A stretch of 64,000 bases of DNA, from assembly GCF_017357245.1 (NCBI RefSeq), contig NZ_CP071612.1, positions 1,553,001 through 1,617,000 on the forward strand. The letters run 5' to 3'. The notes under the pieces were generated by a model. It was not told where the DNA came from and did no database searches. It saw only the letters and a program-made list of their open reading frames with translations. Positions 46,251-55,002 of the stretch are shown here, in pieces; the stretch's first letter is position 1, and every line of letters begins with the position of its first letter. The DNA is from Rhizobium bangladeshense (lineage in GTDB: Bacteria; Pseudomonadota; Alphaproteobacteria; Rhizobiales; Rhizobiaceae). The position numbers and the translations under genes were made by a program.

Positions 46251-47144
46251 ATGATGCGCTCCAAACTCGACGGCTCCCAACCTACCAATTTGCTTTATCT
46301 ATTGCCGGGATTGCTGCTCTACGCGGCTTTCGTCTTCGGCCCGATCATTGCGGCTCTGGGGCTGAGCCTGACCAGCTGGGACGGCGTCAGCATGCCCCGC
46401 TGGGTTGGATTGAGCAATTATATCGACCTCTTTTCAGATGGTCGCTTTTATATCGCCCTGCGTAACAATGCCGAGCTGATGATCTTTTATTGTGTCCTGC
46501 CGCTCGTGCTCGGCATCACACTTGCTGCCTGCGTCTGGAATCTGAAGCAGCGCGAGCAACTTGCTCTCAGAACCTTCTTGTTCCTGCCTTACATCATGCC
46601 GACTGCCGTCTTGGGCATCATCTGGGCATGGCTCTACAATCCTGCTTTTGGCCCGTTCAATCAGTTCCTCAGGGCGATGGGCCTGGGCATGTTCGCGTTG
46701 CCGTGGCTTGGAAATTTCAATTTTGCGCTTCCCGCAGTCGGGATCGTCGCTACCTGGTATTTCTTCGGCTTTTGCATGGTCATTTTCCTCACCGGAATTC
46801 AGCGCATTGACCCGTCTCTCTTCGATGCCGCAAAAGTCGACGGCGCTTCGGCGCGGAAGACCTTTTTCTGGGTGACGCTGCCGCTTCTGATGCCGGAGAT
46901 AAGGGTCGTGCTGCTGTTGACGGTCATAGCCTCGATCAAAAGCTTCGACCTGATTTTCACGATGACTCGCGGCGGACCCGCGAACGCCACGCTCGTGCCG
47001 AATATCTACATGTATCAGCTTGGCTTCGAGCTCAATCGGTTCGGAGCGGCGGCGGCCATCGCCATTGTCGGCGCCTTGCTGACATTCGCGATCAACTATG
47101 CAATTCACCGGTTTGTGGGCTCGCAGAGCAGAGGGGTGGCTTGA
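46251..47144 (+). CDS. Sugar ABC transporter permease (MalF type)
   Basis: 297 residues with six membrane helices. The EAA loop is FDAAKVDGASARKTFFWVTL, close to EAAxxDGAxxxQxFxxITLP. ATG 46251 follows GGAG at 7 bp; an ATG three bases on is possible. It ends overlapping the next permease start by one base. Confidence 0.92.
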   Translation: MMRSKLDGSQPTNLLYLLPGLLLYAAFVFGPIIAALGLSLTSWDGVSMPRWVGLSNYIDLFSDGRFYIALRNNAELMIFYCVLPLVLGITLAACVWNLKQREQLALRTFLFLPYIMPTAVLGIIWAWLYNPAFGPFNQFLRAMGLGMFALPWLGNFNFALPAVGIVATWYFFGFCMVIFLTGIQRIDPSLFDAAKVDGASARKTFFWVTLPLLMPEIRVVLLLTVIASIKSFDLIFTMTRGGPANATLVPNIYMYQLGFELNRFGAAAAIAIVGALLTFAINYAIHRFVGSQSRGVA

Positions 47145-47977
47145 TGAGCCGTTCGTCCAACATCCCCGCCGCTACGCTCCCACTTCGCATTCTCCTCTGG
47201 CTTCTCGCATTCGTAACGATCACTCCATTTCTGCTTCTGCTTCTGACGTCGATAAAGAGCAAAGCCGACGTCCTGAAGGGTGCGTTTGCCTTGCCGGCAT
47301 ATCCGCATTTCGAAAACTACCTGGATGCCTGGAATGCCGGACATTTCAACATCTACTTCTGGAATTCGATCATCGTTGTCATACCCGTCGTAGCCGCGAG
47401 CGTCTTTCTGGGCCTGCTGACGGGCTTCGCCTTCGCTTTTCTGTCTTTCCCGCTCAGACGTACGCTGTTCGCTATACTGACGCTCGGCATGATGGTACCG
47501 GCGGAGGCCTTCATCATCCCGCTTTATTATGAAATGCGGTATCTCGGATGGATCAATACCTATGCCGCCGTGATCGTGCCGCAGATTGCGATGTCGATCC
47601 CATTCTCGACGATCTTCCTTGCCAGCGCGATGCAGCAATTGCCGGAAGAAATTCTTGAGGCGGCTGTCCTCGATGGCGCCGGACGCTTCTATATCCTGCG
47701 CAAGATCGTCGTACCCCTCATGGTGCCGGCAATGTCGACACTGGCGCTGTTCTTGTTCATATGGACCTGGAATGAGTTTCTCATCCCGTTCATTCTGGTC
47801 AACGACGATGCTTATCGGACGCTGCCCCTCGGCATGCTGTTTTTCCAGGGGCGTTACACGGTCAACACGCCGGTTCTGACCGCCGGTGCGGTGATCGTTA
47901 TCGCCCCGCTCATCCTGACCTATCTGATTTTCCAGCGGCGGTTCATCGCCGGCTTGACGGCCGGGGCGACGAAATAA
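47144..47977 (+). CDS. Sugar ABC transporter permease (MalG type)
   Basis: 277 residues with six membrane helices. The EAA loop is ILEAAVLDGAGRFYILRKIV. TWNEFLIPFILVNDDAYRTL is the C-terminal MalG-like signature. Its ATG overlaps the TGA of the first permease. No ATP-binding subunit follows; a shared MsmK/UgpC-like ATPase encoded elsewhere is the usual solution. Confidence 0.92.
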   Translation: MSRSSNIPAATLPLRILLWLLAFVTITPFLLLLLTSIKSKADVLKGAFALPAYPHFENYLDAWNAGHFNIYFWNSIIVVIPVVAASVFLGLLTGFAFAFLSFPLRRTLFAILTLGMMVPAEAFIIPLYYEMRYLGWINTYAAVIVPQIAMSIPFSTIFLASAMQQLPEEILEAAVLDGAGRFYILRKIVVPLMVPAMSTLALFLFIWTWNEFLIPFILVNDDAYRTLPLGMLFFQGRYTVNTPVLTAGAVIVIAPLILTYLIFQRRFIAGLTAGATK

Positions 47978-48002
47978 ACAATCAGCCGAGAGGCGGGAGG
48001 AC

Positions 48003-49247
48003 CTAGGCCGTTCCCCTGGGCATTCGGCCGCGTCTGTGACGCGCTTCCAGCGCCGCGCAGCCCCAGACCGTGCCGAAGAGCAGATAGACATGGCGCCAAT
48101 GGTCGATGTCGATGACATTGCCGATCGCCGCGTGGCCGAGAACGGAGATCCAGGCAATCATCAGGAAGGGTTGCCATGGCCGATCGAACAGCAGATTCCG
48201 GAAACCCAGAATGAGCGTCCAGAGGAGCATTCCGACATAGCTGACGAAGCCGAGCCAGCCGTAGGAGGTGAGCGATTTCAGCCAGATATTATGCTCGTCT
48301 TCAGGAAACATCGTGCCGAACACGAGCGGACCGATGCCGAGCGGGCGCTCCATCATCATGGTGAAGCCGATCCGGTGGCGCTCGAACCGGCCGAGATGTT
48401 CGCCGTCATACTGCTGCACGAGCTGAGCGCGTGCCGAGAACAGCTCTGCGACCTTCGGGATCTGCAGCGCCACCAGCAGTGATGCGACCAGCATGATGAT
48501 CGCCGCCAGGGACAGGATCAGCACTCGCAAACGGAAGACGCCGCTGCGTTCCTTCAGCAGCATGATGAAAATCAGGAGCATTACGCCCAGCGCAAAGAGC
48601 CCCCAGGCGGCGCGGGAAAAGGAGAGGAAGATACCGAGCGCAATCACCAGAAGGGCGGCTGCCTTCAAGGGCGATTTCTTCAAGTCCCCGGTCAGAATGC
48701 CGTGGATGAGGTGGAGCGACGGCGGCACCAGGAAGGGGCCGAAGACGTTCGGATCCTGGAATGCGCCTTTGGCGCGGTCGTAGAGAGTGAACACTTCCGA
48801 GCCGGGGAAGGCGTGGAAGTAGCCGAGCACGCCAAGCGCCGACGTGGCGACGGCGGCCAGGGTCCAGGCGTTGAAGATCAGCGGCAGCCGTTTATGGCTG
48901 TCCTCGATGATTGCCGCGTAGAAAACCGCGGTCAGCGCCAGGAAGGTCGAGACAGCGATATACATCGGCGCCGTCGCAAGGTCCTTCATCTGGGTCAGCG
49001 ATAGCATGCCGCCGATATTGAAAGTGAGCAGCAGGGCAAGCAACGGCGCGACGCCGCGCGAAATCTTCAGGCCGAGGATGAACCAGAGGCCGATCAGCCC
49101 TGCCATCCAGAGTTCATAGGGCGCCGGCTCATCGATGACGAAGCCGGAGAGGAAAACGCCAATGGCGACAACAGCCGAGCCGATCAGGCGCAGCGCTGCC
49201 CTCTGCGGCTGGGCGACACGCGAATATGTCGCCTCGACCGCGCTCAA
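48003..49247 (-). CDS. O-antigen ligase/polymerase (Wzy-like), UppF-like
   Basis: 414 residues with about ten membrane segments. A Wzy_C-like loop contains GRFERHRIGFTMMMERPLGI, FPEDEHNIWLKSLTSYGWLG; the helices AWGLFALGVMLLIFIMLL and others surround it. It probably polymerises lipid-linked repeat units at the periplasmic face. ATG overlaps the stop of the transferase gene (ATGA). By position it corresponds to the last gene of a uppABCDEF-type cluster; this equivalence is from remembered synteny. Confidence 0.87.
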   Translation of the reverse strand: MSAVEATYSRVAQPQRAALRLIGSAVVAIGVFLSGFVIDEPAPYELWMAGLIGLWFILGLKISRGVAPLLALLLTFNIGGMLSLTQMKDLATAPMYIAVSTFLALTAVFYAAIIEDSHKRLPLIFNAWTLAAVATSALGVLGYFHAFPGSEVFTLYDRAKGAFQDPNVFGPFLVPPSLHLIHGILTGDLKKSPLKAAALLVIALGIFLSFSRAAWGLFALGVMLLIFIMLLKERSGVFRLRVLILSLAAIIMLVASLLVALQIPKVAELFSARAQLVQQYDGEHLGRFERHRIGFTMMMERPLGIGPLVFGTMFPEDEHNIWLKSLTSYGWLGFVSYVGMLLWTLILGFRNLLFDRPWQPFLMIAWISVLGHAAIGNVIDIDHWRHVYLLFGTVWGCAALEARHRRGRMPRGTA

Positions 49248-50806
49248 TAGGCATTTTCCGTGTTGAGCAGCCGGATCGGCGTCAGGAGCAAAATCTTAAG
49301 ATCGAACCAGAGCGACCAGTTCTCGATATAGTAGAGGTCGTAGGCCGTGCGGAACTTGATCTTCTCGTCATTGTCGACCTCTCCGCGCCAGCCATTGATC
49401 TGCGCCCAGCCGGTGACACCGGGCTTGACGCGGTGGCGGGCGAAATAACCTTCGACGACATCGGCGAAGGCGCGGTCGCGCGCCTGGGCAAGAACCGCAT
49501 GCGGGCGCGGACCGACCAGCGAGAGTTCTCCCCGCAGCACGTTGAAGAGCTGCGGCAGCTCGTCGATCGAAGTCTTGCGGATGAACTTGCCGACGCGGGT
49601 GACGCGCGGATCGCCCTTGACCACCGCGGCCTTGCCTGTGGGGTCGGCCATGTTGGTGTACATCGAGCGGAACTTGAAGACGTTGATGACTTCGTTGTTG
49701 AAGCCGTGACGCTTCTGCATGAAGAAGACAGGGCCTTCCGAGGTCGCCTTGATGGCGATCGCAGTTGCGACCATCAGCGGCCAGAGCAGTGCAAGCGCAA
49801 TCAGGGTGAAGAAGATGTCGAAGCCGCGTTTGGCCACGGAATCCCAGTCGCGGATCGGCTTCTTGAAAATGTCGAGCATCGGTACGGCGCCGACATGGGA
49901 ATAAGCGCGCGGCCGGAAGCGCAGCCGGTTGGCATGCGCGGCAAGGCGGATATCGACCGGCAGGACCCAGAGCTTCTTCAGGAGATCGAAGATGCGGGCT
50001 TCGGCCGAAAGCGGCAGGGCGATGATCAGCATGTCGATGCGCGTCAGCCGCACGAATTCGACGAGCTCGGCCACTGTGCCGAGCTTCGGGTAACCGGCGA
50101 CCATGATTGGTGAGCGCTTTTCGCCGCGGTCGTCGAAGATGCCGCAGATGCGTATGTCGTTATCCGCCTGCTGTTCGAGCATCCGGATCAGCTCTTTGGC
50201 GGGCTCGCCGCCGCCGACGATGACGGCACGCCGCTCCATGACGCCGTTGCGCGCCCAGTTGCGGATGCCGTAGGCGACGAGGAAGCGTTCGGTTGCGAGA
50301 AAGAGCGCCCCGGCGATGAACCAGGGAAGGTAGGCATCGACCATCGCCCATGTGGTGCCGCGGATGAGCGCGAACAGGCCTATGGTGAGGACGAGCGCGA
50401 TCGTCCACGCTGCGACAATGCGGGGCATTAGCCGCAGCTTCGCGCGAAGTGCGGGAATGGTATAGGTGTCGGCGATCTGCAGGGCGACGCCAGTCAAGGC
50501 TGAAGCGATCGCCGCCATGCCCGCCCGCACCAGCAGGGTATCGCTGCCGTCGCCGGGCCAGAAGTAGTGGACGATCAAGGCGATCGAAAAGAGCGCCAGG
50601 AGTTCCAGGAGCCGCAATTGGCCGATAACGATGACAGGCGAACGCGTCCCGTCGCGGAACTGTTCGGCGATCTGCCGGGCATAGGGGTTGATTTCGATCG
50701 GTCCGGAGGAGCGCTCCTGACCTGCGTTGCCGCGCGCCTCGACGTCGGAGACCTGCTTGCGCAGCGCTTCCAAGTCGAATTGATCGCCTCTTTCCAGTTT
50801 GTTCAT
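49244..50806 (-). CDS. Undecaprenyl-phosphate hexose-1-phosphate transferase (WcaJ/ExoY type), UppE-like
   Basis: 520 residues. Four or five N-terminal membrane helices (about 60-190), a nucleotide-binding CoA-like domain (IVGGGEPAKELIRMLEQQAD), then the bacterial sugar transferase domain: VAKRGFDIFFTLIALALLWP, KATSEGPVFFMQKRHGFNNE, INVFKFRSMYTNM and DELPQLFNVLRGELSLVGPR. It is the initiating enzyme that loads the first sugar phosphate on undecaprenyl phosphate. It lies 56 bp after the GT4 gene and overlaps the polymerase gene. Confidence 0.95.
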   Translation of the reverse strand: MNKLERGDQFDLEALRKQVSDVEARGNAGQERSSGPIEINPYARQIAEQFRDGTRSPVIVIGQLRLLELLALFSIALIVHYFWPGDGSDTLLVRAGMAAIASALTGVALQIADTYTIPALRAKLRLMPRIVAAWTIALVLTIGLFALIRGTTWAMVDAYLPWFIAGALFLATERFLVAYGIRNWARNGVMERRAVIVGGGEPAKELIRMLEQQADNDIRICGIFDDRGEKRSPIMVAGYPKLGTVAELVEFVRLTRIDMLIIALPLSAEARIFDLLKKLWVLPVDIRLAAHANRLRFRPRAYSHVGAVPMLDIFKKPIRDWDSVAKRGFDIFFTLIALALLWPLMVATAIAIKATSEGPVFFMQKRHGFNNEVINVFKFRSMYTNMADPTGKAAVVKGDPRVTRVGKFIRKTSIDELPQLFNVLRGELSLVGPRPHAVLAQARDRAFADVVEGYFARHRVKPGVTGWAQINGWRGEVDNDEKIKFRTAYDLYYIENWSLWFDLKILLLTPIRLLNTENAY

Positions 50807-50862
50807 GGGGTTTTATCGCTCGTTGTCAGCAAGCGAAATACCAGAAAGCCCCTAAGAAATAT

Positions 50863-52032
50863 TTACGGCGCGCCGGACATTGCTTGTCCGGCGGTGGGAT
50901 TGACCAGCTCATGGTACAGTTTGAGGACATCCTGAGCCATCACCGTCGACGAGAACACAGCCTTTATTGCTTCGCGCGGCGGCATTGTTCTGGAGTGCCA
51001 GCCAGGCGTACTCAACGCTTCCGCCATGACGCGGGCAAGATCGTCGGAATTGCCGGGCTCTACAAGGGCCGGACTGTCCTTGCCGAGCACCTCGGGAATG
51101 CCGCCGACGCGGCTTGCAATGATCGTTTTGCCGGCGCCGAGCCCCTCGATCACGATATAGGGCATGGCTTCGGCGCGAGACGGGACGACGAGATTTTGCG
51201 CCATGGCAAAGGCTTCGTGGACGCGCATTGCCGGCAGCATCCCGATACGTTTGCCGAGACCGCGTTCGACCATCATCTCGCGGTAGCGGTCCCGGTCAGG
51301 TCCGTCGCCGATCATCAGCGCCGAAAGGGGCCTGCCGAGCAGCCGCTCGGTCTTGGCGAAGGCATCGACAAACAGATCGGGACCCTTGAGGTCCCGAAGC
51401 ATTCCCACATAGATGAAATGCACGGCATCCGACCGGGTGTGGATCGGCTCGAACTCACGGTCTCCGATGCCGTTATAGATCAGTTTCGTCTTCGTCCGCG
51501 GCTTGCCCACCTTGCGCATGTAGGTGTCCCGCTCATACTCGCAGATGAAGACCAGCGCATCGGTGAAATATTCCTGCAGGCGTTCCATCCTGAGGACGAA
51601 TTGTCCGCTGAGCGAGGAGCGCGAATAATGCAGGCTTCCGCCATGCGCGGTATAGAGGCGGGCTACGCGATACCTGTTCACCCGCAAGGCTGAGCCGGCA
51701 AGTCGCGCGAGCACGCCGCCCTTGGCGCCGTGCCCGTGCAGCACATCCGGCCGCAAACTTTTGATCTTCTTGTATGTGTCCCACATCGTCGCGATATCGG
51801 ACGGGCTGACAGAGCGCCGGATCGGCACCCGCGTCAGGCCGAGCGACAGGTAGGGACGAATATCGTCGAACAATCTGTCCTCGTGCTCGCCTCCGGTCGA
51901 GCTGTCGCAGAGGATGCCGATGTCATGGCCTGCCTTGCTATGTTCTTCGACCAGGTCGCGGACATGGCGGAAAATCCCGCCGACCGGCGACCTGAAGCAG
52001 TGGAGGATGCGGAGCGGCTTTTCCTGTGCCAT
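50863..52032 (-). CDS. Glycosyltransferase family 4, UppD-like
   Basis: 389 residues of the GT-B fold. The N-terminal domain has HCFRSPVGGIFRHVRDLVEE and LHGHGAKGGVLARLA. The C-terminal GT4 domain contains FIYVGMLRDLKGPDLFVDAF and the EX7E motif in VVPSRAEAMPYIVIEGLGAG. It is 3 bp after the Wza-like gene and probably adds the second or a later sugar of the repeat unit. Confidence 0.93.
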   Translation of the reverse strand: MAQEKPLRILHCFRSPVGGIFRHVRDLVEEHSKAGHDIGILCDSSTGGEHEDRLFDDIRPYLSLGLTRVPIRRSVSPSDIATMWDTYKKIKSLRPDVLHGHGAKGGVLARLAGSALRVNRYRVARLYTAHGGSLHYSRSSLSGQFVLRMERLQEYFTDALVFICEYERDTYMRKVGKPRTKTKLIYNGIGDREFEPIHTRSDAVHFIYVGMLRDLKGPDLFVDAFAKTERLLGRPLSALMIGDGPDRDRYREMMVERGLGKRIGMLPAMRVHEAFAMAQNLVVPSRAEAMPYIVIEGLGAGKTIIASRVGGIPEVLGKDSPALVEPGNSDDLARVMAEALSTPGWHSRTMPPREAIKAVFSSTVMAQDVLKLYHELVNPTAGQAMSGAP

Positions 52033-52035
52033 TAC

Positions 52036-52611
52036 TCAAAAGAGCCGTTCGCGTACGTAGATCGTATCGCCGGCGATGATCGGGCCGGATATGTTGATGC
52101 GGCCGGTCAGCGCCTGCCCGTTTATCTTGCGGGTAACGTCGACCATGCTCTGGTTGGCGCGGCTGGTGAAGCCGCCGGCAACCGCAATGGCGTTCTGCAC
52201 CGTCATGCCAGGAACATAGGCATATTGGCCGGGCTGGCCGACTTCGCCCATGATGAAGATCGAGCGGTAACGGTCGACGTCGATGGTGACGTCCGGATCG
52301 CGAAGATAGCCCTGCTGCAGTTTCTGGGCGATCTGGCCCGAAAGTTGCTGCAGGGTTCGGCCGCGGGCAGGGACCTGGCCGATGAGGGGGAAGGCAATAT
52401 AGCCGGCCTGATCCACCGTGTAGGTGTTGGTCAGGCTCTGCTGGTCGAAGACGGTGATGCGTAGCCGGTCGCCGCTGTCGAGCGTGTAGGGCTGGATGGT
52501 CGCCTCGTTGAAGGCCTTTGGAGCCGGCTTGTACGTCGTGCATCCGCCCAATGCTGCCGTCATGGCTGCAAGGCTCAGGGCCAAAAGGATATTGGGCGGG
52601 GCGACAGACAT
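52036..52611 (-). CDS. Wza-type polysaccharide export outer-membrane lipoprotein, UppC-like
   Basis: 191 residues. The signal MSVAPPNILLALSLAAMTAA ends in lipobox LGGC. The Poly_export domain (YTLDSGDRLRITVFDQQSLT, YTVDQAGYIAFPLIGQVPAR) and one SLBB domain (FIMGEVGQPGQYAYVPGMTV) follow. It is short for a Wza (one SLBB, no long C-terminal helix), as in the rhizobial ExoF-like group. First gene of the minus-strand operon. Confidence 0.93.
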   Translation of the reverse strand: MSVAPPNILLALSLAAMTAALGGCTTYKPAPKAFNEATIQPYTLDSGDRLRITVFDQQSLTNTYTVDQAGYIAFPLIGQVPARGRTLQQLSGQIAQKLQQGYLRDPDVTIDVDRYRSIFIMGEVGQPGQYAYVPGMTVQNAIAVAGGFTSRANQSMVDVTRKINGQALTGRINISGPIIAGDTIYVRERLF

Positions 52612-52800
52612 CCGCTTGTGCTCACAGAAAATGAACTTGGTGCAGTCGTTATCGATCCGTTAGGGTTAATGCCTGGTAAAAGACGCGCGACAATTTCCGA
52701 GTTCTTTGCCGCCCCGCGCTATTTCTTGGCGAGATCATTATTAACCGTTGAGTTACCATGGTCGTTTACTCTTGCGGCACCTTTGTTGTGGAGTAAGAGC
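52612..52800. promoter_or_regulatory. Divergent promoter region of the Wza-like and Wzc-like genes
   Basis: 189 bp. It holds TTAA-N7-TAAA at 52666-52680, seven of eight matches to the CtrA consensus TTAA-N7-TTAA, and a second weaker TTAACCG at 52741. Binding by CtrA is a hypothesis from pattern only. Confidence 0.4.
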
Positions 52801-54975
52801 ATGTCCGGCGTAGTGCGTGATCAGGATGTGGACATTGACCTCGGCCAGTTGGCTCGCGCCGTCTGGGCGCGCCGGCTCAGGATATTGACGATCACGCTCG
52901 TGGCGGCCGGCGTCGCCTTTGCCGGCGCCAAGCTCATCTCGCCGCAATATCGCAGCGAAACACGCATTCTCATCGAGCCCCGCGCGCCGGCCTTTGCCAG
53001 CACCCAGCAGGCGAACGACGCCGGCGCCGGCCCACTGATGGACGAACTGAATATCGCCAGCCAGGTGCAGCTCCTGCAATCTGCCGATCTCCTTAAGAAG
53101 GTGATCAACGACCTGAAGCTCTATGATCTGCCGGAATTCGACGACGCCGCCAACGGCTCGGCGATGAACAGCATCCTCGTGAAGCTGCATCTGAAGAAGA
53201 ACCCGATGGAGAACCCGCCGGAAGAACGGGTAATCGACGCTTTCGTCGAGCGGCTGCAGGTCTACCAGGTGCCGGGTTCGCGCGTCATCGGCATCAATTT
53301 CACGTCGAAGGATCCGAAGCTCGCCGCCGCCATTCCGAACGCCTTGGCGAACGTCTATCTTTCCACTCAGAGCGGCGCCAAGCTCGATTCCAATTCGGAA
53401 GCGACGCGCTGGCTTGAGCCGGAGATCGAAAACCTGCGACAGAGGGTCAGCGAGGCCGAAAAGAAGGTTGCCGAATATCGCACCACCCACGGTCTGCTGC
53501 AGACGAACGGCACGACCACATTTCCCGCCCAGCAGCTTAATGACATCTCCGCAGAACTCACCCGCGTGCGGGGCGACAAGGCCAATGCCGAGGCGAGGGC
53601 ACAGGCGGTGCGCAATGCGCTGTCATCGGGAGAAGCGTCCGACACGCTGCCTGACATCATGTCCTCTCAGGCGATCCAGCGTCTGAAGGCGACGGAATCG
53701 GGCCTGCAATCGCAAATATCAGATCTACAGACCAGCCTTCTCAACAGTCATCCCAGGCTGAAGAGTCTGCGCGCCCAGCTCTCCGATATCCGCGGCCAAA
53801 TCCGCCAGGAGACGCAGAAGATACTGGCTAGCATTGAAAACGAGGCGAAGGTTGCCGACCTCCGCGCGAGCGAACTCGAGCGCCAGAAAGATACGGTGCA
53901 AGCCAACAGCGCTCGTGCCGGCGAAGATGAGGTCGGGCTCAACGCACTTGAGCGCGAAGCGAACGCCCAGCGCCAGCTGCTCGAAACCTATCTCGTTCGC
54001 TACCGCGAAGCCGCCTCGCGCGCCGACAGCAATTCGAGCCCGGCGGACGCCCGTATCGTCTCCAGGGCCATTGAGCCGGTCGATCCCTATTTCCCGAAGG
54101 TGGTGCCGATCGTCGTCGTCGCGGCCGTCGCGACGCTGATCCTGAGTGCCATCGTCACCATGCTCGCCGAACTCTTCAGCGGCCGGGCGCTTCGTCCCGT
54201 CGATGCGTCGCGTGACACGATCGAAGCGGAAACGGTCGCCGAGGAGAAGGATGTGCCGCAAGCCGCTGTGGCCATTGCTGCCGTCAGGAGGCCCGTCCAG
54301 CCGAGCATGCTCGCCGTTGTCACGGATGATGATGGAACGGACGAGGTCGACGACGTGGAGGCTGCCGAAGAGGTGCCCGAGGACGACAACGAGTTCTCCA
54401 TTGCCTCTGTTGCGGACTATCTGGCCGATAGCCGCGCACCGCTGGCGATCGCCATATCTCCGACTGGTGACAATGGCTCGGCTGCGACGGTTTCGTTGAC
54501 CCGCATGCTCGCCGATGCCGGCCGGCGCGTGGTTCTGATCGACATGACCGGCTCCGGCTATCCCACAGAACTGATGGCAGAGGACCAGTCCGCGCTCGGC
54601 GTTACTGACCTTCTGTGCGGCGAGGCCGCCTTTGGAGATACGATTCATGGCGATCGCCTTTCCGATGCCCATCTGATCCCGCAGGGTCAGAGCGACGCGC
54701 GGCGCGCCATGCGCGGTGTCGACCGGCTGTCGCTGCTGCTCGATGCGCTCGCCGCCGCCTACGACCTCGTGGTAGTCGAATGCGGTGCGGCCGATGTCGC
54801 CGGCGTCTCGCGGCTGACGCGCAGCCGGGATGTCGAGATCATCCTCTCGCTGCCGCAGCTGGAGGAGACGATCTTCGTTGCCCTGATGACGGAATTCCAG
54901 GCGGCGGGTTACGAGCGCGTCGTGCTGATGTCTGCCGGCCAGGCGGACGAGCAGGAGATCGGACAGGCCGCCTAG
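52801..54975 (+). CDS. Wzc-like polysaccharide co-polymerase with degenerate kinase domain, UppB-like
   Basis: 724 residues. Wzz domain with two membrane helices (about 30-52 and 435-455) and long coiled coils between. The C-terminal third resembles a BY-kinase, but the Walker A reads ISPTGDNGSAATVSLT with no Lys, and the C-terminus has no tyrosine cluster (ends ADEQEIGQAA). A Walker A'-like VVLIDMTGSGYP remains. It probably controls chain length and export without kinase activity. ATG 52801. It is divergent from the Wza-like gene. Confidence 0.92.
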   Translation: MSGVVRDQDVDIDLGQLARAVWARRLRILTITLVAAGVAFAGAKLISPQYRSETRILIEPRAPAFASTQQANDAGAGPLMDELNIASQVQLLQSADLLKKVINDLKLYDLPEFDDAANGSAMNSILVKLHLKKNPMENPPEERVIDAFVERLQVYQVPGSRVIGINFTSKDPKLAAAIPNALANVYLSTQSGAKLDSNSEATRWLEPEIENLRQRVSEAEKKVAEYRTTHGLLQTNGTTTFPAQQLNDISAELTRVRGDKANAEARAQAVRNALSSGEASDTLPDIMSSQAIQRLKATESGLQSQISDLQTSLLNSHPRLKSLRAQLSDIRGQIRQETQKILASIENEAKVADLRASELERQKDTVQANSARAGEDEVGLNALEREANAQRQLLETYLVRYREAASRADSNSSPADARIVSRAIEPVDPYFPKVVPIVVVAAVATLILSAIVTMLAELFSGRALRPVDASRDTIEAETVAEEKDVPQAAVAIAAVRRPVQPSMLAVVTDDDGTDEVDDVEAAEEVPEDDNEFSIASVADYLADSRAPLAIAISPTGDNGSAATVSLTRMLADAGRRVVLIDMTGSGYPTELMAEDQSALGVTDLLCGEAAFGDTIHGDRLSDAHLIPQGQSDARRAMRGVDRLSLLLDALAAAYDLVVVECGAADVAGVSRLTRSRDVEIILSLPQLEETIFVALMTEFQAAGYERVVLMSAGQADEQEIGQAA

Positions 54976-55002
54976 AGCCGTCGCGAAAAATGGCCAGCTA
55001 TG

